Positions 18,123 to 27,951 of a stretch of DNA of 64,000 nucleotides are shown in pieces. The notes under the pieces were generated by a model, which saw only the letters and a list, made by a program, of their open reading frames with translations, was not told the DNA's origin and did not search any database. The position numbers were made by a program, and so were the translations under genes. The first letter of the stretch is position 1. Each line of letters opens with the position of its first letter. Source of the DNA: UTCHB3 sp964531325 (GTDB lineage Bacteria > Bacteroidota > Ignavibacteria > Ignavibacteriales > Ignavibacteriaceae); contig CAZHCW010000008.1 of assembly GCA_964531325.1 (NCBI GenBank), positions 62,001-126,000 on the forward strand, written 5' to 3'.

Positions 18123-20345
18123 GTGAAGCTTACTCTTAGACGCAAGGTTATCGCCTTGGTACTGTTTGCCGCTCTTGTGCCACTTCTTGTAACACAATTT
18201 GCCGTGTTCCAATTTAAAGGAGCATTGTCGGAGAGAACCCAATCTGAACTCGACACTCTTGGCAGAGAGGCATTAAAACAGATAGTATATGATATGTACT
18301 CACTCTGTATCACCTCCAACGATCTCATTCAGGATAAAGTTGACAGGGCGCAAAAAGTTGCCTGGTCGGTTTTAAAAGAAACTGGTGGAATTAAATTTGC
18401 TGCCGAGAAAGTTGAATGGAATGCCATAGATCAATATTCCAAAAAAAATACCCGTGTCACCCTTCCCAAAATGTTAATAAGCGGGAAGTGGCAAGGGCAA
18501 TCCCCAAGCTTCAACACCCCGATGGCTGTGGTTGATGAAGTGAAGGAACTTCTTGGAGTTGCAACCACCATCTTCCAGCGAATGAATGATGCAGGCGACA
18601 TGATAAGAGTTGCCACCAATGTTGCCACGGGAAACCAACAGAGAGCAATTGGCACCTACATCCCGGCTATAAGACCCGACGGCACAAAGGATGTTGTTAT
18701 TGAAACCGTGTTAAAAGGTCAACCCTACAAAGGGGTTGCATGGGTGGTTAATGGCTGGTATGTCTCATCTTATGAACCCGTGTTTGATGATAATAATAAC
18801 ATAATTGGTATCCTCTATGTTGGTGAAAAACTTGAATCTGTTCCCTCACTCCGTCGTAATATCCAGAATGTGAATGTTGGAGAGACCGGAAAAGTTACGA
18901 TTTACGGAGGATCAGGCGACCAAAAAGGGAAGTATTTAATAACGAGCGATGGAAAAAAGGAGGGTGAAAATGCCTGGTTTGTTAAAGATTCCGAAGGAAA
19001 TTATTATGTTCAGAAAATTATTAATGACGCAGTAAACTCAAACGACGCGGTTTTTCATTCATACCAGTATTCTGAGCCCGGTTCGGGTAAACCGCCCAAA
19101 ACCAGAGTTTCCGTTTCAGTCTATTTCCCGGGATGGGATTGGGTAATAACGGCATCAACTTTTGAAGAGGAATATTACAGCGCAAAAACAGGTGTTGAGG
19201 CTGTTACCGAGTGGTTTACAAGAAGAATGCTTTTATGGACGGGCGGAATACTAATCCTCACTTTAATTATCGCTTATTATTTTAGCAACAGAATTACCGC
19301 ACCAATCACAAAACTGATCGGAAGTGTTGAAAAGATTGCTTTGGGTGATCTTAAAGGTGGCAATGATGAACTTGTGGCTTACGAGATGAAACATAAGGGA
19401 GTTTTGAGTTTTAGCCGAAGGTTAAATCTTGACGACAGGGACGAATCCCACATTCTTGTAATGTCGGTAAAGAAGATGGCCGCAAACCTCTTCTCTCTCC
19501 TCAGTCAGGTTGGTCATTCTGGTGTTCAGGTCAGTTCATCTGTATCCCAAATCTCAGCTTCTGCAAGAGAACTTGAAGCAACTGTTGCAGAACAGGCTGC
19601 TTCGATAAAAGAAGTGACAGCCACAGCCAAAGAGATATTACAGACTTCAAATACATTGATGAAGACGCTCGACGACAACATCGGAAACAGTGTAACCGTT
19701 GCGGCTGAAACTGCTGAAGAAGGAAGAAACAACCTCAACACACTTGAGGATGCAATGCACCAGTTGATAAAAGCCACGGGATCGATCTCGGCAAAACTTG
19801 CTGTGATTAATGCCAAGGCAAATAAAATATCAACCGTGGTTACAACAATCAATAAAATTTCTGACCAAACCAACCTGCTCTCGCTTAATGCTGCAATAGA
19901 AGCTGAAAAAGCCGGAGAGTTTGGGAAAGGTTTTTCTGTTGTTGCCCGGGAGATAAGCAGACTTGCCGACCAGACTGCCGTTGCCACCCACGACATCGAA
20001 CACATGGTAAGGGAAATGCAGTCGTCTGTCTCTTCCGGTGTTATGGAAATGGACAAGTTTTCTGAAGAAGTAAGGCAGGACAGCGTAACGGTTTCCTCCA
20101 TTTCTGAACGATTAAGTGAAGTTATCGATAATGTCAATGCTCTTGCGCCCCACTTCGAGAGTGTAAATTCAGGGATGAAAAGCCAGACTGAAGGAGCCGA
20201 ACAGATAAGCGAAGCAATGCAACAGCTTTCTGTGGCTGCCGAGCAGACCAAAGAATCTCTTCAGGAGTTTAAGTCGGCAACCGGGCAGTTAAACACTGCC
20301 GTTACTACACTAAATGAAGAACTTCACAGATTTAAAGTAAGTTGA
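18123..20345 (+). CDS. Methyl-accepting chemoreceptor with Cache sensor (Wsp-like operon)
   Basis: A 740-aa transmembrane receptor. Order: TM1 (about residues 9-30), a large periplasmic Cache_3/Cache_2-type domain (about 35-360, with the segment GDMIRVATNVATGNQQRAIG and GWYVSSYEPVFDDNNNIIG), TM2 (about 365-385) and HAMP (SNRITAPITKLIGSVEKIALGDL). The cytoplasmic coiled-coil hairpin has the signalling tip NAAIEAEKAGEFGKGFSVVAREI. The start is GTG with a strong AGGAGAG ribosome site. It is the first gene of a nine-gene run with gaps of 3 nt or less, so it probably reports to the CheA encoded downstream. Cache domains usually bind small molecules; the ligand is unknown. Confidence 0.93.
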   Translation: MKLTLRRKVIALVLFAALVPLLVTQFAVFQFKGALSERTQSELDTLGREALKQIVYDMYSLCITSNDLIQDKVDRAQKVAWSVLKETGGIKFAAEKVEWNAIDQYSKKNTRVTLPKMLISGKWQGQSPSFNTPMAVVDEVKELLGVATTIFQRMNDAGDMIRVATNVATGNQQRAIGTYIPAIRPDGTKDVVIETVLKGQPYKGVAWVVNGWYVSSYEPVFDDNNNIIGILYVGEKLESVPSLRRNIQNVNVGETGKVTIYGGSGDQKGKYLITSDGKKEGENAWFVKDSEGNYYVQKIINDAVNSNDAVFHSYQYSEPGSGKPPKTRVSVSVYFPGWDWVITASTFEEEYYSAKTGVEAVTEWFTRRMLLWTGGILILTLIIAYYFSNRITAPITKLIGSVEKIALGDLKGGNDELVAYEMKHKGVLSFSRRLNLDDRDESHILVMSVKKMAANLFSLLSQVGHSGVQVSSSVSQISASARELEATVAEQAASIKEVTATAKEILQTSNTLMKTLDDNIGNSVTVAAETAEEGRNNLNTLEDAMHQLIKATGSISAKLAVINAKANKISTVVTTINKISDQTNLLSLNAAIEAEKAGEFGKGFSVVAREISRLADQTAVATHDIEHMVREMQSSVSSGVMEMDKFSEEVRQDSVTVSSISERLSEVIDNVNALAPHFESVNSGMKSQTEGAEQISEAMQQLSVAAEQTKESLQEFKSATGQLNTAVTTLNEELHRFKVS

Positions 20346-20347
20346 CC

Positions 20348-22477
20348 ATGGAAAAACTTAAATTGAAGATTAATCTCCTTCTGCGGCGTCTTACGGTAAT
20401 GAACAAGCTCTCATTCATCGGGCTTGTTCTTGGAGTTCCTCTTACCATCCTTATGGTTGTCAGTCTTAATAACCTGATGGAGGGGGTTGATTTCGCAGAA
20501 AAGGAACAAAGCGGAATTAAGTATATCCGCCCTCTAAGTGTGTTAAAAGTTCAGATACTCAAACACAAATCGTTCACTTATGCCGCAAGTGCTGCAAAAA
20601 CTGACTTCCAGAAGAGAATTACAGAACTTAATGCACAGATTAAGGATGAATTTGATATCCTCATAGCTCTCTCGGAAAAGGAGGGTGAGCACATCCAGCT
20701 TGATGAAAAAACTTTATCGCAGATGGAGGAATATGACCTTTCACCAAAGACTCTCCTTACAAAATGGGAGAAACTTATTACTGTACAGAAAGGTCAACAC
20801 AGTTCACTTTCGGAACAGGACTACAACAAAATAATTGCTGATATAAGCAAACTGACCAAACTTGTTGGTATCAAATCGAACTTGATACTTGATCCCGAGG
20901 GAGATTCTTATTACCTAATGGATGTTGCCTTGTTGCGCATGCCAAAAGTTCAGGAATTGCTTACCTCTGCATTCACACTTGCGGTTGAGGATGAACAAGA
21001 TTCCATGTTCAATTATGACCGAACGGCTGAGATAATTTATATAAACCGTACACTAAGAGAGGCAGTGCTTGAAGATATTCCCGGCTCAATAAACAGTGCG
21101 ATTGAGCAGGACCCCAAGTTTCATGACAAATCGGAGTCACTGGCAAAAACACTTATTCCACTTGTCGAAAGATATCGCACCGGAATTGGCTCGCTGATTG
21201 AGGTTTATGAAAACATTATCAGAAACAACAAAACTGCCGGAATCGAAGAACTAACCAACAAAACCGAGGAGCAGTTGAATGAAAGCCTTCTTTTTTGGAA
21301 CGCCACGCTTACTGAACTCGAGTCATTGATTGATACAAGGATTACCTATTTTTATGCCAACATTTTTGCAACTCTTTTTATAGCAATTGCCGCATTTATT
21401 TTTGCTTTTGTTTTCATCTACCTAACAGCAAAAGGTATAATGAATCCTGTAAGGGGAGTTGCTGCCATTGCCAATAACCTTTCAGCAGGAGATATCAAAA
21501 GTGCCAAAGAGGAGATAGCCATCATTCAAGAGAAGTTTGTTATCCCGTCAGGCAGAACCTCAAAAGACCGGGATGAGATATGGAATCTCTTCAGAGCTGT
21601 TAGAGCAACCATCTACGATCTTGAAACACTTTTGGGTGAAGTAAGTAAAGCAGGAATTGCAGTAACATCATCTGTTACCCAGATAACTTCATCGGTGCAG
21701 TCGCTTAACGCTGCGATTAATGAACAGGCCGCATCCACTGCCGAGGTGAACGCAACGGGTAAGGAGATCTACAGCAGTTCCATCCATCTATCAAGGACAG
21801 TGGAGGAAGTATCAGATAAATCGGGGAAAACTCTTGTTCTTGCAGACAAAGGTGCCGCAGGACTTGCTGAAATTACCACTTCAATGTCGTCACTTGAATC
21901 GGGCTCAAAAGATATTTCTGAAAAACTAAAACTGCTTTACCACAAAACCGGAAATATCACAAATGTAATTACAACAATTACAAAGATTGCCACCCAGACA
22001 AATCTTCTTTCACTTAACGCCTCAATCGAAGCCGAAAAAGCGGGAGAATATGGAACGGGGTTTTCCGTAGTTGCCGCAGAGATCAAAAGACTTGCAGAAG
22101 AGACAGCTCTTGCTGCACTTGAAATCGAAGAAATGATTCATGAAATGCAGCAGGCAGTGAAAGAGGGGGTAATTGGGGTTGAAACTTATGCCGGCACCAC
22201 AAGAAGCAGCGCGGGAAGAATTTCGGGAATTGCAGAAAGCATTAATGAAATTATTCTTTATACCAAAGATGTACTCCCGAGTTTTGAAGCAGTAAGTTCA
22301 CAAATGCAGATGCAAACCGACGGAGCCGAGCAAATTAGTGAAGCAATGAATGAATTGAATGCCGGTGCCGTCCACACAAGAGAATCAATTTCTGAATTTA
22401 GTGAGATTACCGGCAGACTTGAAGGAGCTGTAAAATCACTTCGTGATGTTGTTTCAAAATTCAGGTTCGGCGGTTAA
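20348..22477 (+). CDS. Methyl-accepting chemoreceptor with long helical periplasmic domain
   Basis: A 709-aa receptor starting at the ATG 2 nt after the previous stop. TM1 lies at about residues 22-42. The roughly 300-residue extracytoplasmic part is predicted almost wholly helical with no Cache features, and contains an ILDPEGDSYYLMDVALLRMP segment. TM2 (about 340-362) is followed by HAMP and a signalling hairpin with the tip NASIEAEKAGEYGTGFSVVAAEI. A helical-bundle sensor is what Wsp-type receptors (WspA) use, so this may be the WspA counterpart and the Cache receptor an extra input. That is inference from architecture and neighbours. Confidence 0.92.
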   Translation: MEKLKLKINLLLRRLTVMNKLSFIGLVLGVPLTILMVVSLNNLMEGVDFAEKEQSGIKYIRPLSVLKVQILKHKSFTYAASAAKTDFQKRITELNAQIKDEFDILIALSEKEGEHIQLDEKTLSQMEEYDLSPKTLLTKWEKLITVQKGQHSSLSEQDYNKIIADISKLTKLVGIKSNLILDPEGDSYYLMDVALLRMPKVQELLTSAFTLAVEDEQDSMFNYDRTAEIIYINRTLREAVLEDIPGSINSAIEQDPKFHDKSESLAKTLIPLVERYRTGIGSLIEVYENIIRNNKTAGIEELTNKTEEQLNESLLFWNATLTELESLIDTRITYFYANIFATLFIAIAAFIFAFVFIYLTAKGIMNPVRGVAAIANNLSAGDIKSAKEEIAIIQEKFVIPSGRTSKDRDEIWNLFRAVRATIYDLETLLGEVSKAGIAVTSSVTQITSSVQSLNAAINEQAASTAEVNATGKEIYSSSIHLSRTVEEVSDKSGKTLVLADKGAAGLAEITTSMSSLESGSKDISEKLKLLYHKTGNITNVITTITKIATQTNLLSLNASIEAEKAGEYGTGFSVVAAEIKRLAEETALAALEIEEMIHEMQQAVKEGVIGVETYAGTTRSSAGRISGIAESINEIILYTKDVLPSFEAVSSQMQMQTDGAEQISEAMNELNAGAVHTRESISEFSEITGRLEGAVKSLRDVVSKFRFGG

Positions 22478-22480
22478 CAA

Positions 22481-22939
22481 ATGCTCTGCCTTACATTTGA
22501 AATAAGCGAAAATAAATATGCCGTTGAGGCACAGGAGGTTGTGGAAGTGGTTCCTCCGGTGAACCTGACTGCCATGGCAAAAGCCCCCGATTATTTCTCC
22601 GGAAGATTTAACTACAGGGGAATCATCGTCCCGGTAATAGATTTAAGATCGCTTATGATGGGTTTTCCATCCAAAATACTCCTCAGTACACGAATTATTA
22701 TTGTAAACTATTATGTTGACGACAGGATACATCTGCTTGGGCTTTTGTGTGAAAGAGTGATGGATATTATCAGAATTAAAGAAGAAGACTTGCAAACCCC
22801 GGGGTATGTTACCGAGGAAACCAGTTACCTCGGTAAACTGATTAATCTGCGAACCGGCATTGTGCAACTTGTAACGATTCATGACCTCTTGCCCGCATTT
22901 GTGAGAAAAAATCTTTTTGTGGAGCTTGATGATGCGTAA
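22481..22939 (+). CDS. cheW: CheW-type adaptor (WspB position)
   Basis: A 152-aa CheW domain with the usual two-lobed beta-barrel pattern: LTFEISENKYAVEAQEVVEVV, then GRFNYRGIIVPVIDLRSLM, and a C-terminal GIVQLVTIHDLL strand. It should bridge receptor tips to the CheA kinase. It is 3 nt downstream of the second receptor and overlaps cheR by 8 nt. Its place between a receptor gene and a CheR-TPR gene matches wspB in the Pseudomonas Wsp operon. Confidence 0.93.
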   Translation: MLCLTFEISENKYAVEAQEVVEVVPPVNLTAMAKAPDYFSGRFNYRGIIVPVIDLRSLMMGFPSKILLSTRIIIVNYYVDDRIHLLGLLCERVMDIIRIKEEDLQTPGYVTEETSYLGKLINLRTGIVQLVTIHDLLPAFVRKNLFVELDDA

Positions 22940-24191
22940 TTTTGATGCAGGGCTTGCTGCTCTGTTACCACTTCTCGCTCGTACAATTGGCCTTGATCAC
23001 TCTACAATAGGAATCAAAAGCCTTGAACTTACTCTCAAAAGGAGGCTTTCACAAGTAAATTCTGAAAACGCACTCGAATATGTAAATTCTCTTGAAAGAG
23101 ACAAATCAGAATTGCAACAATTTGTGGAGATGATTGTTGTGCCCGAAACATGGTTTTTTAGGGATCAAGAACCTTTTACCTTTCTACAGGAAGAGGTTAA
23201 ATCAAAATTTATGCGTACTGTCACTCAGCCGTTAAGAATTTTATCGATCCCATCTTCCACCGGTGAAGAGCCATATTCAATAGTGATGGCGTTGAAAGAG
23301 ATAAACTACCCCCTGCAGTTTCTTGCAGTTGATGCGGTGGATATAAGTTCGGTGGCAACCGACAAGGCGATGAGAGGAGTTTACGGGAAATCTTCTTTCA
23401 GGGGAGTTGAAGAATCGATTATAAAAAAATATTTTACAGTGGAAGGTGAACAATTTATTTTATCAGATGAGATTAAAAAACCTGTAACATTCCACAATGA
23501 AAATCTTGCAAATCCCTTCTTTATGCAGTATAAACTCCCTTATGACATGATTTTTTGCAGGAATCTCATAATTTATCTCGATGGGAAAGCCCGGGAAACA
23601 GCTATCAATCATATTAAAAGGTTACTTAGACCCGATGGTTATCTTTTTTCGGGACATACTGAAGTGATGTTTTATTCATCAAACGGTTTTTGTTCTGTTG
23701 CACATCCAAAGTCGTTTGCGATGTATGTTGAATCTTCAAAGCCGGAACCCGTAAGAAAACCGGTTTCCCGGGGATCAATTGAGCGGACTGTTCCGCTACC
23801 CCCCGTTGTAAGAAGACAATTTTCGACCTCAAAAGTTGAAGGTAAAAGAAGAACAATCGAAACTCCACCGGCAGCCTCACCAGAATTTGAGTACGAATAT
23901 ATTCAGGAACTCGCTAATAGAGGTGAGTTAACAACGGCGAGGCGAAAATGTGAGGAATTACTCCAAAAAGACCCGGCAAACAAAGAGTTGATATGTCTTA
24001 TGGGTGAAATAAGCCTTGCGAGTGGCAAGGTGGATGAAGCCGAGAACAATTTTCTTAGAGTTTTATATCTTGAACCAAACCATACGCTGGCTTTGGTTCA
24101 TATAAGCCTGTTGTATGAGCAGAAGGGGGATCAAACCAAATCGATACTCTATAAAGAACGGCTGAAAAGAGTGAATGAGAGGTCGAGATGA
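22932..24191 (+). CDS. cheR: CheR methyltransferase with C-terminal TPRs (WspC-like)
   Basis: A 419-aa protein with an N-terminal all-helical CheR domain, a SAM-dependent methyltransferase domain (SSTGEEPYSIVMAL, then FCRNLIIYLDGKAR and LLRPDGYLFSGHTE) and a TPR segment from about residue 325 (NRGELTTARRKCEELLQ, GKVDEAENNFLRVLYLEPNH). It methylates receptor glutamates to adapt signalling. The CheR-TPR fusion is characteristic of WspC and differs from plain chemotaxis CheR. The GGAG site at 22921-22924 favours the ATG at 22932; an ATG at 22929 is possible. The SAM loop reads SIPSSTGEEP rather than the common SAGCSTGEEP, a mild variation. Confidence 0.92.
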   Translation: MRNFDAGLAALLPLLARTIGLDHSTIGIKSLELTLKRRLSQVNSENALEYVNSLERDKSELQQFVEMIVVPETWFFRDQEPFTFLQEEVKSKFMRTVTQPLRILSIPSSTGEEPYSIVMALKEINYPLQFLAVDAVDISSVATDKAMRGVYGKSSFRGVEESIIKKYFTVEGEQFILSDEIKKPVTFHNENLANPFFMQYKLPYDMIFCRNLIIYLDGKARETAINHIKRLLRPDGYLFSGHTEVMFYSSNGFCSVAHPKSFAMYVESSKPEPVRKPVSRGSIERTVPLPPVVRRQFSTSKVEGKRRTIETPPAASPEFEYEYIQELANRGELTTARRKCEELLQKDPANKELICLMGEISLASGKVDEAENNFLRVLYLEPNHTLALVHISLLYEQKGDQTKSILYKERLKRVNERSR

Positions 24192-24859
24192 AACCCAAAG
24201 TTAGAGAGAAATGTTGGCAGGTTATTGGTGTTTTCGGAGATAAATCGTGTGAAAGTCTCACCGAATACCTTCATTGTAAACATTGCCCCGTTTACTCCGA
24301 TTCGGCAAAGGAATTTTTCGACCGTGAGATCCCTTCCGAGTTTCTCGATTCCTGGACAATTACCCTCTCAAAACAAAAAGAGAAAAAGGAACGGGGTGAT
24401 ATGTCAGTAACCGTTTTCAGACTCGGAACTGAATATCTTGCAATTGATACAAACTGTTTTCTCGTGGCGGTGGAAGTGAAGCCGGTGCATTTTGTCCCTT
24501 TCCGAACCAATAAATCGTTCAGAGGCCTGGTTAATATCGATGGTGAACTGCTGCTTTGTTTTAACCTGGAGACATTATTAAATATCTCGAGAAGTGACTA
24601 TAACAATGTAACCGAAAAAGCAGTTTACAAAAGGATGATAGCCATCAAAACCGGTGGTGAACGAATTGTTTTTGAAGTGGATGAAATTATTGGCGTCACT
24701 CGCATTTCATCATCAGCCATTAAACCTTTACCGGCTACTGCCCAGAAGGCGACGGAAATTTTTTCCAACGGAATTTTTGAAACAGAAGAGTTAACAGCAG
24801 GTCTGCTGAACGAAACCAAAATTAGTGAGTCGTTCAGGTCTTCTCTTAAATATCAGTGA
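24188..24859 (+). CDS. cheW: CheW adaptor with N-terminal cysteine cluster (WspD-like)
   Basis: A 223-aa protein. The C-terminal about 150 residues are a CheW domain (VTVFRLGTEYLAIDTNCFLV, FRGLVNIDGELLLCFNLETLL). The N-terminal about 55 residues carry CWQVIGVFGDKSC and HCKHCPVY, putting cysteines at 9, 21, 30 and 33. This same leader (CW..IGV.GD.SC...HC..CPVY) is what distinguishes WspD from other CheW proteins, as I recall the family. It suggests a metal or iron-sulfur site, though that has not been shown here. The ATG overlaps the cheR stop (ATGA). Two CheWs flanking a CheR-TPR is the wspB-wspC-wspD arrangement. Confidence 0.9.
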   Translation: MKPKVREKCWQVIGVFGDKSCESLTEYLHCKHCPVYSDSAKEFFDREIPSEFLDSWTITLSKQKEKKERGDMSVTVFRLGTEYLAIDTNCFLVAVEVKPVHFVPFRTNKSFRGLVNIDGELLLCFNLETLLNISRSDYNNVTEKAVYKRMIAIKTGGERIVFEVDEIIGVTRISSSAIKPLPATAQKATEIFSNGIFETEELTAGLLNETKISESFRSSLKYQ

Positions 24860-24861
24860 TT

Positions 24862-27800
24862 ATGCAGAACATTGTTTTACTTGAAATATTTCGTGGTGTA
24901 CTTCTGGAAAATCTTCCAAAGTATGAGAAATTTGTGGCTTCGGGGTCGATTGACGCAATAAAGTCGTTAATCTCTGTGATTCAGACTATCCGGTCATCTG
25001 CAAAGCTTGTATCTCTTGATCTGCTCGTTGAATTGTGTGTATCAATGGAACTGTTTCTTACGAGAAGTCTTGAACTGAATGAACCGATAAGTGAGTTAAA
25101 CAGGAATTTTTTCCTCACCGCCGGTGAGCTGATGAAGGAACTTACCCATGTTGAGCCGGCAGAAATCCCAAAAAAAACTGATGCAGGCGACCTTCTGATA
25201 GCAGATCTAACAACATATTTTACCAAACCCCGGCTGCAAACTTCGCAACCCGAGGCACCTCAACCTGTGGTAAGTAAAACCAAATCGACAGTTGATCCCG
25301 TTCTCATTGGCTTGTTTAAATCAGAGATGGCAACTCACTCGAAAGTGATGTTTGATGTTTTAGAAAAGGGAACTTCCGCAACCAAAGATGACCTGAGCGG
25401 AATGATGAGAGCTGCTCATTCAATCAAAGGTGCGTTCAGAATCACAGGTTTTAATCCGGGAGCCGGACTCGCCAGCAAAATGGAGGATTATTTTAACACT
25501 CTGATTTCAGGCGAAGCCGCCATTTCTGAAGAGTTGATAGAAAAGTATAAAGAGGTGGCATCCTTTTTCCACTCTTTGGTTGATACCCCTGATGATGAAA
25601 TCCCGGCAAAAGCTTCTGATATCACACTCATCAGTAAATTAACTTCTCTTTTGGATGGATCGAAAGCAACACCCTTTCAACCTAAAGCACCAAAACCGGA
25701 GCCTCCTAAACCACAGAAGGAAAAAGTTGAGTCAAAACTTGACCTTTCCATGGTTGATTTGTTTAAAATAGAACTCGAATCAAACACCAAAGTGCTCGAA
25801 AGAGGGCTTGTGGATGCCGAAGGAGAAACTTCAAAAGAGAAACTTGAACCACTGATGAGAGCAGCCCACTCGATAAAAGGGGCTGCCAGAATTGTGGGGA
25901 TCAATCAAGCTGTCGGGCTCGCTCACTCAATGGAAGATGTGCTTAGCCTCGCCATAAAAAGTGAGATAAGACTCTCCGACAAACATATCGATCTTCTGCT
26001 TCAAGGGAATGATATATTTAAATTCATTTCACGGCTTTCTGCGTCAGAAATTGAATCTGAAATTGATGGAAATATCGACCGAATCAACTCAATCTCGGCC
26101 TCCCTTTCCGGGGTGGTTTCAGGTGAAGAGACTCCCAAGCAGACTAAAACTGAGGAAAAAGTAACCCAGGCTCCTCAAAAAGCAGCAACCCCGCACAAAG
26201 AGAAAAAAGAGGATGCACTTTTTGTAAGAGTGCTCGCTGATAATCTCAACAGACTGTTGGGGCTCGCCGGTGAAATAAAAATTCAGGCAAAGTTTACAAA
26301 ACCTTTCCAAAACAACCTTCTTGCTTCAAAACAGACTTTAAGAGAAGCTTCCAGACTGCACGAGAGCCTCACTTCAAGAATTGAAGAGATGGGACTCACT
26401 GAAAAATTAGCTGACAGATTAGACGGATCGCAGGAAGCTCTCGAAAGACTTGAATGGAATCTGAATACCATTATCGACAGATTTGAGATATTTTCGAGGA
26501 ACATCGAAAGATTGTCGGAATCGCTCGGAAATCAGGTTATTGCTTCCAAAATGCGACCGGTTTCCGATGGACTTCACGGAATACCGAGAATGGTAAGAGA
26601 CCTTGCGCGCGACTCGGGTAAAAAGATCAATTTTGAAATTTTCGGCGACGATACAATGATCGATCGCGATATTCTCGATAAGATTGAAGCACCATTATCG
26701 CACCTTATTGCCAATGCAGTTGATCATGGTATCGAAACTCCTGAAGAACGACTCGCCGCAGGAAAACCGGAAACGGGCCGGATAGTCCTCGAAGCCGGGC
26801 ATAGAGCAGGGTTCCTGACCATCACTGTTGAAGATGATGGCAGAGGAATTGATGAAGCTGTGATCAAATCAAAAATAATTGAAAAAGGTTATGTGTCGGC
26901 AGAAATGTCGGAGAACCTCAGTAAAGCTGAAATTCTTGATTTTCTTTTCCTCCCCGGCTTTTCAACAAAAGCCGGAGTTTCAAAAGTTTCGGGAAGAGGC
27001 GTGGGTCTCGATATCGTAATGAACCTGATCCACCAGGTTGGCGGAAAATCGAAAATTGACTCGGAGCCGGGTAAAGGAAGTAAATTTACACTTCAACTTC
27101 CAGTTACGCTTTCCATCTTAAGAGCCCTTTTGCTTAAAGTAAATTCTGAACTTTATGCCCTTCCTCTTGCCCGGGTTGAAACACTTTTGAGCATCAGAGA
27201 GGATGAAATATACACAATTGAAGACCGCCAATATTATAAATGGGCGGGGGAAAATCTTGGGATAGTAAATTGCGCCCGATTGATGGGACTTCCGGATGAG
27301 GGGAGTAAAGGTGAATTCATAAACCTTGCCGTTGTTGGTGACAGAACCGGAAAATATGCAGTGGCAGTGGATGCTTTTCTGGGAGAGAGGGATATTGTTG
27401 TTTCAGTTATTGACGGAAAACTTGGTAAAATTCCCAATATTTCTGCGGCGGCTATCCTTGAAGAGGGTTCAATTGCATTAATTATTGATCCCGATGATTT
27501 GATCCACTCGATCGAAAATCACATCAAAGGAGCCCGGCCCGATAAAGTGACTTCTAATATAGTAAAAGCCGGCAAGACAAAAATTATCCTGGTTGTTGAC
27601 GATTCTCTTACGGTTCGTGAAGTTGAAAGAAAATTGCTTGAGAACAGTGGTTACACTGTGGTTACTGCGGTTGATGGAATCGATGGATTTAATACCCTTC
27701 AAAAAGAGGTGTTTGATCTTGTTATCACGGATGTTGATATGCCAAGAATGAATGGAATTCAATTTGTTGAAAAAATTAAATCTGATCCAAACTACAAAGA

Positions 27801-27951
27801 TATTCCTGTTATGATAGTATCCTATAAAGACAGAGAAGAGGATCGTTTGCTTGGGCTGAATGCCGGTGCCAACTATTATCTTACCAAAAGTTCTTTCCAC
27901 GACGAGAGTCTAATTAATGCTGTTATTGATCTCATAGGAGAGGCTACATGA
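24862..27951 (+). CDS. cheA: Hybrid CheA histidine kinase with receiver domain (WspE-like)
   Basis: A 1029-aa hybrid kinase. The first about 110 residues look like an HPt-type helical bundle without the phospho-histidine. Two canonical HPt domains follow (AAHSIKGA at His186 and again at His336). After a Pro-rich linker come a dimerisation helix pair, the HATPase domain (LIANAVDHGIETPEERLAAGK, DDGRGID, VSGRGVGLDIV) and a CheW-like regulatory domain. A C-terminal receiver has Asp957 in ITDVDMPRMNG. Autophosphorylated HPt should pass phosphate to this receiver, to CheB and to the receiver-phosphatase. The ATG lies 2 nt after the previous stop; a GTG at 24856 would add two residues. Confidence 0.94.
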   Translation: MQNIVLLEIFRGVLLENLPKYEKFVASGSIDAIKSLISVIQTIRSSAKLVSLDLLVELCVSMELFLTRSLELNEPISELNRNFFLTAGELMKELTHVEPAEIPKKTDAGDLLIADLTTYFTKPRLQTSQPEAPQPVVSKTKSTVDPVLIGLFKSEMATHSKVMFDVLEKGTSATKDDLSGMMRAAHSIKGAFRITGFNPGAGLASKMEDYFNTLISGEAAISEELIEKYKEVASFFHSLVDTPDDEIPAKASDITLISKLTSLLDGSKATPFQPKAPKPEPPKPQKEKVESKLDLSMVDLFKIELESNTKVLERGLVDAEGETSKEKLEPLMRAAHSIKGAARIVGINQAVGLAHSMEDVLSLAIKSEIRLSDKHIDLLLQGNDIFKFISRLSASEIESEIDGNIDRINSISASLSGVVSGEETPKQTKTEEKVTQAPQKAATPHKEKKEDALFVRVLADNLNRLLGLAGEIKIQAKFTKPFQNNLLASKQTLREASRLHESLTSRIEEMGLTEKLADRLDGSQEALERLEWNLNTIIDRFEIFSRNIERLSESLGNQVIASKMRPVSDGLHGIPRMVRDLARDSGKKINFEIFGDDTMIDRDILDKIEAPLSHLIANAVDHGIETPEERLAAGKPETGRIVLEAGHRAGFLTITVEDDGRGIDEAVIKSKIIEKGYVSAEMSENLSKAEILDFLFLPGFSTKAGVSKVSGRGVGLDIVMNLIHQVGGKSKIDSEPGKGSKFTLQLPVTLSILRALLLKVNSELYALPLARVETLLSIREDEIYTIEDRQYYKWAGENLGIVNCARLMGLPDEGSKGEFINLAVVGDRTGKYAVAVDAFLGERDIVVSVIDGKLGKIPNISAAAILEEGSIALIIDPDDLIHSIENHIKGARPDKVTSNIVKAGKTKIILVVDDSLTVREVERKLLENSGYTVVTAVDGIDGFNTLQKEVFDLVITDVDMPRMNGIQFVEKIKSDPNYKDIPVMIVSYKDREEDRLLGLNAGANYYLTKSSFHDESLINAVIDLIGEAT

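Noticed and set aside
19526..20251. A 241-codon minus-strand frame inside the first chemoreceptor
   Set aside because: It is antisense to the highly conserved signalling hairpin; composition (Ser/Ala/Thr-rich) is a shadow of that coding strand.
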